Positions 52,044 through 61,291 of a DNA stretch of 64,000 bases are shown here, piece after piece. Each line of letters opens with the position of its first letter. Position 1 is the first letter of the stretch. Made by a program: the position numbers and the translations under genes. This stretch comes from Lignipirellula cremea (GTDB lineage: Bacteria; Planctomycetota; Planctomycetia; Pirellulales; Pirellulaceae). The notes under the pieces are model-generated. The model had not been told where the DNA came from and ran no database searches. It saw only the letters and a program-made list of their open reading frames with translations. Location of the stretch: NCBI RefSeq assembly GCF_007751035.1, contig NZ_CP036433.1, positions 1,593,001 through 1,657,000 of the forward strand, in the 5' to 3' direction.

Positions 52044-52733
52044 GTGTTGAAATCCTGCCTGACTCCTGCCTGCTGCTTGTTGTTGTCGTCTGCCATCCTG
52101 ATCGCCGCGGAACCGAATGCAAAAGAGGACGCCCAGGCGAAAGCCGTGCAGCATTTTCAGGCGACTTCGGCCCGGGCTGAAGCGGGCGATGTCGATGCTC
52201 TGTACGAGCTGGCCAAACTCTATAGTAAAGGGCTGGGCGTCGCGCGGGATGAAGCGCACGCCGTGGAGCTGTTTGGCAAGGTCGCCGAGAAGAACGACGC
52301 CCGCGGTCAGAGCATGCTGGGGGTGATGTACACCAACGGCCGCGGCGTGGAGATTGATTACGCCGTCGCCCTGGGCTGGTTCCGCAAGGCGGCCGCCCAA
52401 AAGAGCGCTCATGCCCAGTACAACCTGGGCTATATGTATTCGGCCGGCAAAGGGGTCGAACGCGATCCGGTGATCGCAGCCCAGTGGTATCGCCGGGCGG
52501 CCCTGCAGAACGATACGGGCTCGCAGCGAATCCTGGCCGGCATGTACGCCTCGGGTCGCGGCATCCCGCAGGATCTGCCGCAAGCGTACGCCTGGAACGT
52601 GCTCGCCTCCGAGCGCGGCGATGCGGCCGCCCAAAAGCAGCTGGTCGCCCTGCAGGCGGAGCTTTCGCCCGAGCAGATCGCCGCCGGCAAGCAGCAGGCC
52701 GCCGAACTGGCGAAGGCGATCGCAGGAGAATAG
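52044..52733 (+). CDS. Exported Sel1-repeat protein
   Basis: A protein of about 229 residues starting at GTG 52044 or TTG 52047, whose N-terminus is a signal peptide (LKSCLTPACCLLLSSAILIAAEP); an ATG at 51975 is in frame but lies inside the dispersed repeat. Four Sel1 repeats of about 36 residues follow, each with the AxxxLGxMYxxGxGVxxD pattern (for example AQYNLGYMYSAGKGVERDPVIAAQWYRRAA). Sel1 repeats form TPR-like solenoids for protein interaction. A partner cannot be named. It precedes lnt by about 155 bp on the same strand. Confidence 0.8.
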   Translation: MLKSCLTPACCLLLSSAILIAAEPNAKEDAQAKAVQHFQATSARAEAGDVDALYELAKLYSKGLGVARDEAHAVELFGKVAEKNDARGQSMLGVMYTNGRGVEIDYAVALGWFRKAAAQKSAHAQYNLGYMYSAGKGVERDPVIAAQWYRRAALQNDTGSQRILAGMYASGRGIPQDLPQAYAWNVLASERGDAAAQKQLVALQAELSPEQIAAGKQQAAELAKAIAGE

Positions 52734-52889
52734 GTTTCACGGCAGGAAAAGGGCCGGGCGAGCAAGCTTGCATTCACACCGTGGGGCTGTCGAGATTCCC
52801 TATCTTCTCTCGCCCTGGGACGGCATTTGCGGATAATGGAAGGGAACGTATTGATTTCGTTTCCTGCCCTGACCGTCCCTTGAATCCCC

Positions 52890-54692
52890 ATGACGATTGT
52901 GAAGAAACCGCGGTCGCCACGCGCCGATTCCCGCTCGCCGTCCGCTTCTGGCGAGACCGTCAGCAGCGAGCAGGCTTCTGCCGATTCGCCCACGACGGCG
53001 GCGGAAAGCCAGCCGGCCGCATCTCCCGTTCCCTGGTATGCGTCGGTCGGCGTGCTGGGCTGCGCCGGCAGTCTGCTGTTATGGGCCTCGCATCCGCCGC
53101 TGGGTGGGAGCGCTCTGGCCTGGGTCGCGTTGCTGCCCTGGCTGCAGTTGATTCGCCAGCCGCAGTTGACGGGCCGTCGTCCCTATTTGGTGCTGTATGG
53201 CGCCGGGCTGCTGTTCTGGCTGATGCTGCTGCAGTTTCTGCGGCTGCCGCATCCGGCCGGTTACCTGGGCTGGTTCGTGTTGTCGGCGTACCTGGCGGCG
53301 TATGTACCGGCGTTTATTGGTCTCAGCCGGGTCGCCGTGCACAGCTGGCGGATTCCGTTGCCGCTGGCGGCGGCCGCCGTCTGGACGGGACTGGAATTGA
53401 TGCGGGCGTACTTCGCCACCGGCATTGCGGCTTTCATGCTGGCGCACACGCAGGTCGCCTGGCTGACGCTGATTCAGTGCGCGGACCTGATCGGCGGTTA
53501 TGGGCTGAGCTTTTTGATCGTCTTCTGCTCGTCCTGTCTGCTATCCTGCTGGCCGCAGTCGGGACGACGGCTGCAGCTGCGGCCCGTGCTGGCGAGTCTG
53601 TTGTTGCTGGTCGCCGCGCTGGGATCGGCGCTGGGTTATGGCTCCTGGCGTCTGGGGCAGAACCAGATGGCTTCGACCGATTCGGCGCCTGGGAAGACCG
53701 CTTCGGTCGCGCTGATCCAGGGATCGCACGACACGATCTTTGGCTCCACGCCGGAACGGGAAGAGCAGGCTTTTGACGACTACTGCACGCTGACGCGGGA
53801 AGCCCGTGCGGCGAAGCCGGACCTGGACCTGATCATCTGGCCGGAGACGATGCTGCCGCCGGTCGACGCCCTGCTGGACGACGAACCGCAAACGCCGGGC
53901 GACGGAGCCGACCCGCCGGCCGATCGGAACCGCAGACGGGTGCAGAACACGGCGTTCGCCGCCAAGGGGTGCATCGCTCGCTGGGAGCCGAACCGGATGC
54001 TCCATTCGCCCGACGTCAAGCTGATGGCCGGCTGCCAGACGCTCCGCTTCCGCGACGAAAAACTGACCGACGTGTACAACTCTGTGCTGCTGTTCAACAG
54101 CAGCAACCTGATCGAGGATCGCTACTTCAAAACGCATCGCGTGCTGTTCGGCGAATACGTGCCGCTGGCCGACATGTTTCCCTGGGTCTACGACCTGACG
54201 CCAATGCCGCAGGGATTAACCGCCGGGACCCAGGCCCGGGCGATGGAGGCGGGCGGCCTGCGCTGGATGCCGCTGATCTGTTTTGAGAGCATCCAGCCGC
54301 AGGTGGTGTTCTGGCAGCAGCGGGAGCTGGCGCGGCAAGGGAAGCGGCCGCAGGTGTTCGTCAATCTGACCAACGATGGCTGGTTCTGGGGCTCGAGCGC
54401 GCTCGATCACCACTTCCATTGCAACGTGTTCCGTGCGGTTGAGTTCCGCACGCCGATGGTGGTGGCGGCCAACACGGGATTCTCCGGCTGGATCGATGGC
54501 GACGGCCGGGTGCGGGCGAAAGGTCCGCGCAGAGAGAGCCAGCCCGTATATGCCGAAGTACAGCCTGATGGGCGGCGGAGCTGGTATGGCTGGTGGGGCG
54601 ATCTGCCCGCCAGCCTGATGCTCCTTTTTGCCGCCTGTTGTGCAGTGGGAGGATGGCGTCAGCGACGCCAGAACCGAAACAGGCAAGCGTAG
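52890..54692 (+). CDS. lnt: Apolipoprotein N-acyltransferase
   Basis: A 600-residue inner-membrane enzyme that transfers an acyl chain from phospholipid to the N-terminal Cys of lipoproteins. Membrane helices lie between about 48 and 250, and the nitrilase-type catalytic domain follows with E319 (IIWPET), K414 (YFKTHRVLFGEYVPL) and C464 (LICFESIQPQ), the full triad. The last helix (ASLMLLFAACCAVGG) is present. The N-terminal 45 residues are a polar, Ser/Ala-rich extension not usual for the family; a start further in is possible but none has a better site. Lipoproteins in this window (59972, 32962) would be substrates. Confidence 0.93.
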   Translation: MTIVKKPRSPRADSRSPSASGETVSSEQASADSPTTAAESQPAASPVPWYASVGVLGCAGSLLLWASHPPLGGSALAWVALLPWLQLIRQPQLTGRRPYLVLYGAGLLFWLMLLQFLRLPHPAGYLGWFVLSAYLAAYVPAFIGLSRVAVHSWRIPLPLAAAAVWTGLELMRAYFATGIAAFMLAHTQVAWLTLIQCADLIGGYGLSFLIVFCSSCLLSCWPQSGRRLQLRPVLASLLLLVAALGSALGYGSWRLGQNQMASTDSAPGKTASVALIQGSHDTIFGSTPEREEQAFDDYCTLTREARAAKPDLDLIIWPETMLPPVDALLDDEPQTPGDGADPPADRNRRRVQNTAFAAKGCIARWEPNRMLHSPDVKLMAGCQTLRFRDEKLTDVYNSVLLFNSSNLIEDRYFKTHRVLFGEYVPLADMFPWVYDLTPMPQGLTAGTQARAMEAGGLRWMPLICFESIQPQVVFWQQRELARQGKRPQVFVNLTNDGWFWGSSALDHHFHCNVFRAVEFRTPMVVAANTGFSGWIDGDGRVRAKGPRRESQPVYAEVQPDGRRSWYGWWGDLPASLMLLFAACCAVGGWRQRRQNRNRQA

Positions 54693-54876
54693 AATTACCG
54701 GCCAGGTCGGCGGCCAGGAATACCTGGTCCAACGCGCCGCCATCAACTCTGGCGGCGATTGTGGGAGACGTCGGTCTGGTGTTCTTGAGAACCTGGACCT
54801 GAAAGATTGCCACAGCAACGTTCTGCAGGGTTCGGCCCGAGGAAGAGTTCGGCCCGAAGACCGGCAGAGCGGTCAG

Positions 54877-55074
54877 TTAAGCAACCTTGACTTCCGTCGC
54901 GCACGGGCCTTTTTTGCCGCGTCCGACCACGTAGTCGACCATCTGTCCTTCGTGCAGCTCTTCAAAGGACGTCCCTTGAACTTCGCTGTGATGGAAGAAC
55001 AAATCGCCGCCGTCGCCTTCGATGAATCCAAATCCGCGATCGGCGACCAGTCTCTTGATTTTGCCTTGAGGCAT
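54877..55074 (-). CDS. Cold-shock domain protein
   Basis: A 65-residue single-domain cold-shock protein. RNP1 reads RGFGFIEGDGGDLFFHHSE, so both nucleic-acid-binding motifs are recognisable (GFGFI and LFFHH), with the usual surface aromatics. It should bind single-stranded RNA or DNA. Length is normal. Between its start and the prpB-like gene (same strand, upstream) lie 128 bp, which may hold a leader; cold-shock mRNAs are often regulated there. The product could serve as RNA chaperone. Confidence 0.92.
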   Translation of the reverse strand: MPQGKIKRLVADRGFGFIEGDGGDLFFHHSEVQGTSFEELHEGQMVDYVVGRGKKGPCATEVKVA

Positions 55075-55202
55075 GTCAACACTCCTCGGTGAATTTCGAG
55101 TCGTTCTCCTTACAAACGACCCCCTGGAAAAGTGAAGTTTACCGAATCAATCCACGCAATGCGAGATGTCGAGGGGGTAGTTCCAGGAACCTTCGAATGG
55201 GG

Positions 55203-56081
55203 CTATTTGGAGCCGCCAAAATAGCGTTGATCCTTCGCTTCAAAATTCTTGTAATCGATCAGCTCGTAGAGCTCTTCGCGGGTCTGCATGATTTCCAGCA
55301 AGTCGCGCTGCGTGCCTTCGGCGCCGAGCGTTGCCAGGGCTGCTTCGGCTGCCTTCATCGCCACCCGCAGCAGGGTCACCGGATACAGAATCACGGCATA
55401 GCCCATTTCGGCCAGCTCGTCGGCGGTGAGCAGCGGGCTCTTGCCGAACTCGGTCATGTTGGCGACCAGGGGCGCATCAATCTGGGCGACGAAGGCCTCA
55501 AATTCTTTCCGGTTGGCGAGCGCTTCTGGAAAGATCCAGTCGGCCCCCGCTTCCAGATAACGCTGGCTGCGCTCGATCGCTTCCGGCAGGCCAAGCGAAT
55601 CGCGGGCGTCGGTCCGGGCGATAATCACCAGATTCGGATCCCGCCGGGCGGCGACGGCGGCCCGAATTTTGGCGCACATGACGCCGGTTTCCACAATCCG
55701 TTTGCCGGATAAATGGCCGCAGCGTTTGGGCAGTTCCTGGTCTTCCAGCTGGATCGCCGCTACGCCGGCGGCTTCCAGTTCGATCACCGTTCGTTCTACG
55801 TTAACCGTATCGCCAAAGCCCGTATCGGCGTCGGCGATGACGGGGATCTTGACGCTGCGGGTCAAGTAGGTCGCCTGTTGCACCAGCTCTGGCAGCGTCA
55901 TCAGGCCGACGTCGGGCAGACCTAGCACGCCGGCCGAAATGGCGGCGCCCGACAGATAAACGGCCTCGTACCCCATCCGTTCAATCAGCCGGCCAAACAG
56001 GGCGCTGGGGGCGCCAGGCGCCTGGATGGCGGATTCTTCGGTGGCTTGCCGCAATCGGGCGCCGGGGGATAGTTTGGCCAT
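55203..56081 (-). CDS. prpB: Methylisocitrate lyase-like enzyme (PrpB family)
   Basis: A 292-residue isocitrate-lyase-superfamily protein. The Mg-binding DADTG (D85, D87), QLEDQELPKRCGH with catalytic C121, and the R in IARTDAR are in place, the set of 2-methylisocitrate lyases, which split methylisocitrate to pyruvate and succinate in the propionate pathway. Carboxyvinyl-phosphonate mutases share the fold, and KRCGH replaces the more common KKCGH, so specificity is likely but not certain. No other methylcitrate-cycle gene is adjacent. The ATG at 56081 is weakly supported. Confidence 0.85.
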   Translation of the reverse strand: MAKLSPGARLRQATEESAIQAPGAPSALFGRLIERMGYEAVYLSGAAISAGVLGLPDVGLMTLPELVQQATYLTRSVKIPVIADADTGFGDTVNVERTVIELEAAGVAAIQLEDQELPKRCGHLSGKRIVETGVMCAKIRAAVAARRDPNLVIIARTDARDSLGLPEAIERSQRYLEAGADWIFPEALANRKEFEAFVAQIDAPLVANMTEFGKSPLLTADELAEMGYAVILYPVTLLRVAMKAAEAALATLGAEGTQRDLLEIMQTREELYELIDYKNFEAKDQRYFGGSK

Positions 56082-56532
56082 GGGTTCGCTCGCTCAGTTC
56101 GGCGGGAGGCTCCCCGTGCGCCTCGGCGGAATCCGGCCGAGAAATCACAAAGGGCAGACAGCAAGGCGGCACAGCGCCAGCCTGCAGACGATCATTGACG
56201 GTCGCCTGCAGACCGTCAAGTACGACCTGCCTTTTCCCTGGCGTGGGGCGAGAAGTTCCGGGTCAGCCAGCGCCAGGAAGGAGACTCCCGGGCCGGTTTC
56301 CGCTTGCCGCCGAAGTCCCTCTCCCGCCGGCTTCCTGCCAGGGAAAAGGGGGACGGATCGGGCGGACAAAGTTTTTTTCTAAAGAAGTTGTCCGCCGGGG
56401 AGTCCTTTCGGTCATGTACCAGTAACGGTCATGGCGACCGCGGCAAATCACCGAGAAATTTCACCGCCTTTTGATAACAATTCGCATTTTTCCCACACAC
56501 CTGCAGCCTCCCTTTCTCAAGGACCATCTTCG
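56082..56532. other. Divergent intergenic region, no gene recognised
   Basis: A 451-bp gap between the prpB-like gene and the exported Pro/Ala-rich protein. GACGGTC (56198-56204) and GACCGTC (56212-56218) form a short hairpin. A T-run at 56371-56377 and a TATA-poor sequence offer no clear promoter. Confidence 0.45.
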
Positions 56533-57231
56533 ATGAAAGTTTCTGAATCCCTTAGCCTTGCCAGTTTTTTCCTTGCCGGTCTGGTCGCTTCGATGGGCGT
56601 CGCCGCCCCCCCGGCCGACGTGGAAGCTCCTCCGACCGCCGCCCCCGCGATTGATCCCGCGGTGAATCCGGCCCCCGCGACTCCGGCCGCGGCGGATACC
56701 CCGCTCGAGGCGGCCCAGCGTTTCCAGCAGGAAATGGAAGCGTATCAAAAGCTGGTCCAAGCCCAGCAAGCCCAGATGCACGCCCAGATGCAACGTATGG
56801 CGGAGCAAGGGGGCTTTCCGGCTCCCGGCCTGGGCGTCCCGCCGGCCGGAGCGTTTGGACCGGCCTTCCCGCAGATGCCTGGCGCCCCGCCGTTCCCGCC
56901 TTTGCCGCAGATGGCCATGCCGCAGCACCCGGCCATCCCGCAGCCTTTGCGAGGCGCCGCTCCGCTGATGTCGAGTTACAGCTCGCGGTCGGCGACTGCC
57001 AGCTCCTGGTCGCAAGCAAACGGCGACTTTGAATATCGCGAAACGATCCGCGGCCTCAGCGTGAAGCTCACCGGCAAGGTGGACGGCCTGAAGCTGGACG
57101 TCAAAACGATCGAAGTGGATTCGAAAGACGGCGCCAAAGCCCGGTTCGCCGAGCTGAAAGACCTGCCCGCCCAGTACCAGGACGAAGTCAAACTGGCGAT
57201 GGAGAACGCGGCCCAATACATCGGCCACTAA
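56533..57231 (+). CDS. Exported Pro/Ala-rich protein with coiled coil
   Basis: A 232-residue protein with a signal peptide (MKVSESLSLASFFLAGLVASMGVAAPP). Residues 28-65 are Pro/Ala-rich, 66-100 form a Gln-rich coiled coil (AAQRFQQEMEAYQKLVQAQQAQMHAQMQRMAEQ), 100-150 are Pro/Gly/Met-rich, and the last 65 make a compact domain (DFEYRETIRGLSVKLTGKVDGLKLDVKTIEVDSKDG). I do not recognise a family. The frame is open upstream to 56431 but the ATG at 56533 gives the signal peptide directly. A terminator follows at 57267. Confidence 0.75.
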   Translation: MKVSESLSLASFFLAGLVASMGVAAPPADVEAPPTAAPAIDPAVNPAPATPAAADTPLEAAQRFQQEMEAYQKLVQAQQAQMHAQMQRMAEQGGFPAPGLGVPPAGAFGPAFPQMPGAPPFPPLPQMAMPQHPAIPQPLRGAAPLMSSYSSRSATASSWSQANGDFEYRETIRGLSVKLTGKVDGLKLDVKTIEVDSKDGAKARFAELKDLPAQYQDEVKLAMENAAQYIGH

Positions 57232-57266
57232 CGAGCCGCCCGCGATCGACTCTCTCAACTCTCCCC

Positions 57267-57290
57267 AAGCCGCCTGACCCCAGGCGGCTT
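57267..57290 (+). terminator. Intrinsic terminator after the exported Pro/Ala-rich gene
   Basis: AAGCCGCCTG (57267-57276) and CAGGCGGCTT (57281-57290) form a perfect 10-bp stem around ACCC; a modest T-rich tract (GGTTTTC) follows. Confidence 0.75.
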
Positions 57291-57500
57291 GCTGGTTTTC
57301 TTGGTCGCGTGATCCGACCTTCTATTTTCCCGCGTCTTACCCCTCGAAGCATACAGGCATAAAAATGCCTTGATGCACTGTGCGGAATCGGTCATGATGC
57401 TCTTCCGAGCGGGGGACATCCCCTGCAAACGGGTCATGCGGGTTGAAACTTCTCGCCCGATCCTTATTCCGGTTTGCTCGCTTTCAGGCGGAGAGCAGTG

Positions 57501-58898
57501 ATGCACAATGGCCTTCCTCGTCGCACTTTTCTGGCGGCTTCAGCTGCTGCCTGTATGGGACTGCCGGGGAGTACGCCCGCACTGGCCGGTTCGGCGCCGG
57601 CCCGCACCCGACGGGCCAAATCGACGATCCTGTTTTTCCTGTGCGGCGGGGCTTCGCATATCGATACGTGGGACATGAAGCCCCAGGCGCCAGTCGAATA
57701 CCGGGGTGAGTTTGAAGCCCTGCCGACCTCCGCGCCCGGCGTTTCTTTGTGTGAGCATTTGCCGCTGACCGCCCAGCAGGCGCATCACCTGGCCGTGGTG
57801 CAAGGCGTCACCGACGGCGGGCTGGCGACGGGTGATCATCATGCGGGTTACTATTACAACCTGACAGGGCACGCCCCCGATACGACCTTTCGGACGCAGG
57901 GGAACGATCGTCGACCACAGGCCGACGACTGGCCGTTCATCGGTTCGGTGGTCGGCTCCCGCCGACCGCCCCATCGCTCGCTGCCGCAAGTGATCACGCT
58001 GCCCTATATGCCTAGTCGTGCGCCGTACACGCGGCCGGGCCAGTTTGCCGCCCGGTTGGGAGTCGAACATGACCCGTTCTATCTGATGGGCGACCATGCC
58101 CAGCCGCTGGAATTCGCCAGTCCATCGTTGTCGCTGTCAGAGGGACTTACGCCTGGCCGGCTCGACAATCGGCGGGCCCTGCTGCAGGCGTTTGACAATG
58201 CGCAGCGCAATTTTGTCGGCGCGGGGATGTCGCAACTGGGCAAGCAGCAGCAAAAGGCGTTTACCCTGCTGCAGTCGCCGGCCACGGCGAATGCCTTTGA
58301 CCTGACCCAGGAGCCGGCCGCGCTCCGGGCGCGGTACGGTGAAACGCTGAACGGAATGAGCCTGCTGATGGCCCGGCGGCTGGTCGAAGCAGAGGTGCCC
58401 TTTGTCACCGTGTTCTGGCGGGTCGACGATCGGCTGCGATCCAAGTGCCGCAGCGGCGGCGGCTGGGACACGCACGGGAATAACTTCCAGTGCCTGAAAG
58501 AGAACCTGCTGCCCGAGTTTGACCAGGGCTATTCGGCCCTGCTCGAAGACCTGAACCAGCGCGGCATGCTCGACGAAACGCTGGTTATGGTCACCAGCGA
58601 AATGGGCCGCAAGCCGCTGGTCGGCGATCGCCGGTCCGGCGGCGTAACGGGCGCCGGTCGCGACCATTGGACCCGCTGCATGAGCGTGCTGCTGGCCGGC
58701 GGCGGCATCCAGGGCGGCCAGGTTTTTGGCGAGACCGACGCCAAAGCAGAGGGGCCCTTGCATCGCCCCGTCAGCCCCGCCGACGTCGCCCACACGGTCT
58801 ACCACGCCATGGGCATCAACGACCTGATGATCGAAGACAGCCTCGGCCGCCCCATCAGCCTGCTCGAAACGGGCCAGCCGCTGACACAGCTGTTTTGA
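57501..58898 (+). CDS. DUF1501 family protein, second copy, Tat-exported
   Basis: A 465-residue DUF1501 protein, distant from the one at 50279. The ATG at 57501 follows GGAGAGCAGTG. A twin-arginine signal (MHNGLPRRTFLAASAAACMG) is present. Family blocks are FFLCGGASHIDTWDMKPQAPVEYRGEFE, HHAGYYYNLTGH, GGGWDTHGNNFQ and MVTSEMGRKPLVGDRRSGG. As with the first copy, no DUF1549/DUF1553 gene is adjacent. The function is unproven, though the fold resembles sulfatases/alkaline phosphatases. Confidence 0.92.
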   Translation: MHNGLPRRTFLAASAAACMGLPGSTPALAGSAPARTRRAKSTILFFLCGGASHIDTWDMKPQAPVEYRGEFEALPTSAPGVSLCEHLPLTAQQAHHLAVVQGVTDGGLATGDHHAGYYYNLTGHAPDTTFRTQGNDRRPQADDWPFIGSVVGSRRPPHRSLPQVITLPYMPSRAPYTRPGQFAARLGVEHDPFYLMGDHAQPLEFASPSLSLSEGLTPGRLDNRRALLQAFDNAQRNFVGAGMSQLGKQQQKAFTLLQSPATANAFDLTQEPAALRARYGETLNGMSLLMARRLVEAEVPFVTVFWRVDDRLRSKCRSGGGWDTHGNNFQCLKENLLPEFDQGYSALLEDLNQRGMLDETLVMVTSEMGRKPLVGDRRSGGVTGAGRDHWTRCMSVLLAGGGIQGGQVFGETDAKAEGPLHRPVSPADVAHTVYHAMGINDLMIEDSLGRPISLLETGQPLTQLF

Positions 58899-58928
58899 TC
58901 GCACACGGAGTCGCCGTTTCGTCAAGAC

Positions 58929-58949
58929 GGCCGTCCCACGGGAACGGCC
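58929..58949. terminator. Short hairpin between converging genes
   Basis: GGCCGT (58929-58934) pairs with ACGGCC (58944-58949) with a loop of nine bases. It lies between the DUF1501 gene and the converging redoxin gene. No T-run is seen. Confidence 0.35.
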
Positions 58950-58982
58950 ATTCTCCAGGACGACGAAGGCAACTTATGCGGC

Positions 58983-59600
58983 TTACCTGGTAGCAAGCGC
59001 TTTGAGCACTGCGTCGACATCGGAACGGCCGCCGTGCGTTTTGCTGACCAGGGCGTAGCTGACTTTGCCGTCGGCGGCGATCACAAAGGTCGCCGGGTAA
59101 GCCGTTTCACGCGGGGCGTTCCAGCGCAGTCCATACGCATTGGTGAACTGGTAGTCCGGATCCAGCAGCAGCGTAAAGGGGGCCGGCAGTTCGATCCCTT
59201 TGAGGAACTCTCCGGCTCGTTGATCCAGCTGTCCGGACGGTCCCGGATAGACAAACAGCACGGTCGCCCCCAGCTGCCGGAAACGGTCCGCCTTTGCCAG
59301 GAAGCTGCCGACCTGTCGAGTGCACAGCGGGCACTGGTAGCCCGGATAGCCGCGCAGCACCAGCAGCACGACGGGGCCTTTTTTCAGCGACTCGCTCAGT
59401 TTGACCTGTCCCTCCTGGGATCCGGCGTGGGCTGCCAGCTCAAAGTCCGGCGCCGCTTCGCCAGCCAGCGGCGGGGTGGCCGTCGACTTCAGGGCGGAGG
59501 GCTCCAGGGCCATCGAGCAGACGGTCGCCGCCGCCAGCAACGCTCCGCCGCCCAGGATCCGGGTCGTCCATCGCGTCCACTCTTGCCATTGCTGTGTCAT
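58983..59600 (-). CDS. Membrane-anchored peroxiredoxin-like (AhpC/TSA) protein
   Basis: A 205-residue protein with an N-terminal hydrophobic helix (ILGGGALLAAATVCSMAL) that acts as anchor or signal. The AhpC/TSA fold follows: GEAAPDFELAAHAGSQEGQVKLSESLKKGPVVLLVLRGYPGYQCPLCTRQ, with C90 and C93 in a CxxC. Later blocks are VLFVYPGPSGQLDQR and PATFVIAADGKVSYALVSKTHGGR. The CPLC motif suggests a thiol peroxidase or reductase on the outer side of the membrane. Its partner is unknown. The gene stands alone on the minus strand. Confidence 0.85.
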   Translation of the reverse strand: MTQQWQEWTRWTTRILGGGALLAAATVCSMALEPSALKSTATPPLAGEAAPDFELAAHAGSQEGQVKLSESLKKGPVVLLVLRGYPGYQCPLCTRQVGSFLAKADRFRQLGATVLFVYPGPSGQLDQRAGEFLKGIELPAPFTLLLDPDYQFTNAYGLRWNAPRETAYPATFVIAADGKVSYALVSKTHGGRSDVDAVLKALATR

Positions 59601-59971
59601 CGTCTTTGCTCCGTGTAGATGAATTTCCAGCCCGTGAATTGCGCAGGAATTGCGCAGGCAGCCCGCGGCCGGGAGATAGCGGGCGCCAGCACGAAGGCGC
59701 GTGTCGCCTGGCCAGGATGCAGTCTAATCGCCCGGACAAACGTCCCTCGGTGCGATAGCCCACAATTGCGTCCGGCGGGGCGCCGAAACTTTGACAGAAC
59801 CGCAATGCCTGTCAGTCGTTACGCGTTTTGGTTTGGCGGCTCTTTGTGGGGCCTTTTCGTGGGCGTCTGACCGCCAAATTCAGGGGCTCCGGTTTGCAGC
59901 GGCTGCCGGGAGGGCTATCCTACCAGATACGTTTTAGTCGATATTTGCGGGCACAACTTCCGGAGGCGAAC
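59601..59971. other. Divergent intergenic region, no gene recognised
   Basis: The 371-bp gap between the redoxin and the leucine-rich-repeat lipoprotein should hold both promoters. The plus-strand frame is open from 59828 but its first 48 codons have no plausible start signal. Confidence 0.45.
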
Positions 59972-61204
59972 ATGCACCGCTTTCTCGCCATGGCGTTTTT
60001 TGGCGGCGTTGTCACTTTAGCAGGATGCGGCGGCAGCGACCCAGCCGGCGGACCCAGCCCTACCAGCGGGCCGGCTTCGACCGACTCGTCGACCACGGCG
60101 ACTCCTCCGACCAACGCGACCCCTGACGCAGCGGAAGGTCCCGTTGCGGCTGGCTGGAACCAGGATGAGGCGATCACCGCCATCAAGGGACTGGGCGGGA
60201 ATGTTTCGCTGTCCGACGGCAAAGTGATCGAGGTCAACCTGGCCTATTGCGACGTCAATAACGATACGCTGGATCGCCTGTCGGGTTTTGAGGAGCTGCA
60301 GAAGCTGGTGCTCGATGGGGTTGGCGTAACCGACGACGGTCTGGCCAAACTGGCGCATCTGGATCAGCTGCGTCAATTGAGCCTGAGCGGCGTGCCGGTC
60401 ACCGACGACGGGCTGAAGTATCTGTCCGCCTTGCCGCGGCTGGAACTGCTGGAACTGGGTAGCAACGGCATTACCGATCAGGGGCTGAGCGAGCTGGCGA
60501 AGATTGTCACGCTGCGGCATCTGGAACTGGAGCAGTCGCAAATCACCGATGAAGGATTGGCCCAGCTGGCTCCGTTGACCTCGCTGGTGTTCCTGGACCT
60601 GAACGATGTCGCCGAGATTAACGGCTCGGGCTTCGCCGCGCTATCTGGCCTGCAGTCGCTGGAAGAGCTGACGTTGAGCAGCACGGGACTGACTTCGGAA
60701 AGCCTGAAGCATGTGGCCGCCTTCAAGAATCTGGTGCGGCTGGACCTGGATCTGGCCGACAATATCGACGCGACTGGCCCGCAGCATCTGGTCGGTCTGG
60801 ACAAGCTGACCGATCTCCTGATGGGCTACTGCGACATCGGCGACGCGGGTCTGGAAGCGGTCGGCAAGCTCGGCAGCCTGAAAGAGATCGATCTGACAGG
60901 CGTCGGCGTCAGCGACGCGGGCCTGGCGCATCTGGTCGACCTTGCCCAGCTGGAACGCTTGTACCTGTCGCGAAATTCCGTTACTTCGGCCGGCCTGCAG
61001 AGCCTGTCGGGTCTGTCCCAGCTTAAAGAACTGGATCTGTCGAAGAATCCGGAAGTCGACGACGCCGGTCTGGCCGCCCTGCAGCAGCTGCCGAACATTG
61101 AAATCATTGACCTGAAAGATACGGGCGTCACCCAGGAAGGCGTCGCAGCGTTGCAAAAAGCACTGCCCAAAGCGGCGATCGGTCACGACTTCGTCGATCG
61201 TTAA
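59972..61204 (+). CDS. Leucine-rich-repeat lipoprotein
   Basis: A 410-residue protein from ATG at 59972 with GGAGG at good spacing. The signal peptide ends in a lipobox (VTLAGC), so it should be lipid-anchored, followed by a Ser/Thr/Pro-rich linker. From about 75 there are some 13 leucine-rich repeats of about 24 residues with the pattern LxxLxLxxxxVTDDGLxxLxxL (for example LRQLSLSGVPVTDDGLKYL and KEIDLTGVGVSDAGLAHLVDL), the F-box/RI-like subtype common in planctomycetes. It is probably a protein-binding surface receptor. The Lnt at 52890 would modify it. Confidence 0.88.
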   Translation: MHRFLAMAFFGGVVTLAGCGGSDPAGGPSPTSGPASTDSSTTATPPTNATPDAAEGPVAAGWNQDEAITAIKGLGGNVSLSDGKVIEVNLAYCDVNNDTLDRLSGFEELQKLVLDGVGVTDDGLAKLAHLDQLRQLSLSGVPVTDDGLKYLSALPRLELLELGSNGITDQGLSELAKIVTLRHLELEQSQITDEGLAQLAPLTSLVFLDLNDVAEINGSGFAALSGLQSLEELTLSSTGLTSESLKHVAAFKNLVRLDLDLADNIDATGPQHLVGLDKLTDLLMGYCDIGDAGLEAVGKLGSLKEIDLTGVGVSDAGLAHLVDLAQLERLYLSRNSVTSAGLQSLSGLSQLKELDLSKNPEVDDAGLAALQQLPNIEIIDLKDTGVTQEGVAALQKALPKAAIGHDFVDR

Positions 61205-61291
61205 TCGGGCCTGTCTGGCGGTCCGACCATCGCCGATCTTCCCACCCGGGAACGATCTTGCCACTCCGCCGGGAACGTGGTTCCCGGGGAG

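Noticed and set aside
52484-53776. Open plus-strand frame overlapping the Sel1 and lnt genes
   Set aside because: It is Arg/Gly-rich, out of frame with both and without motif.
57255-57506. Minus-strand frame of 83 codons
   Set aside because: It covers the terminator of the exported Pro/Ala-rich gene and has no supporting start signal.
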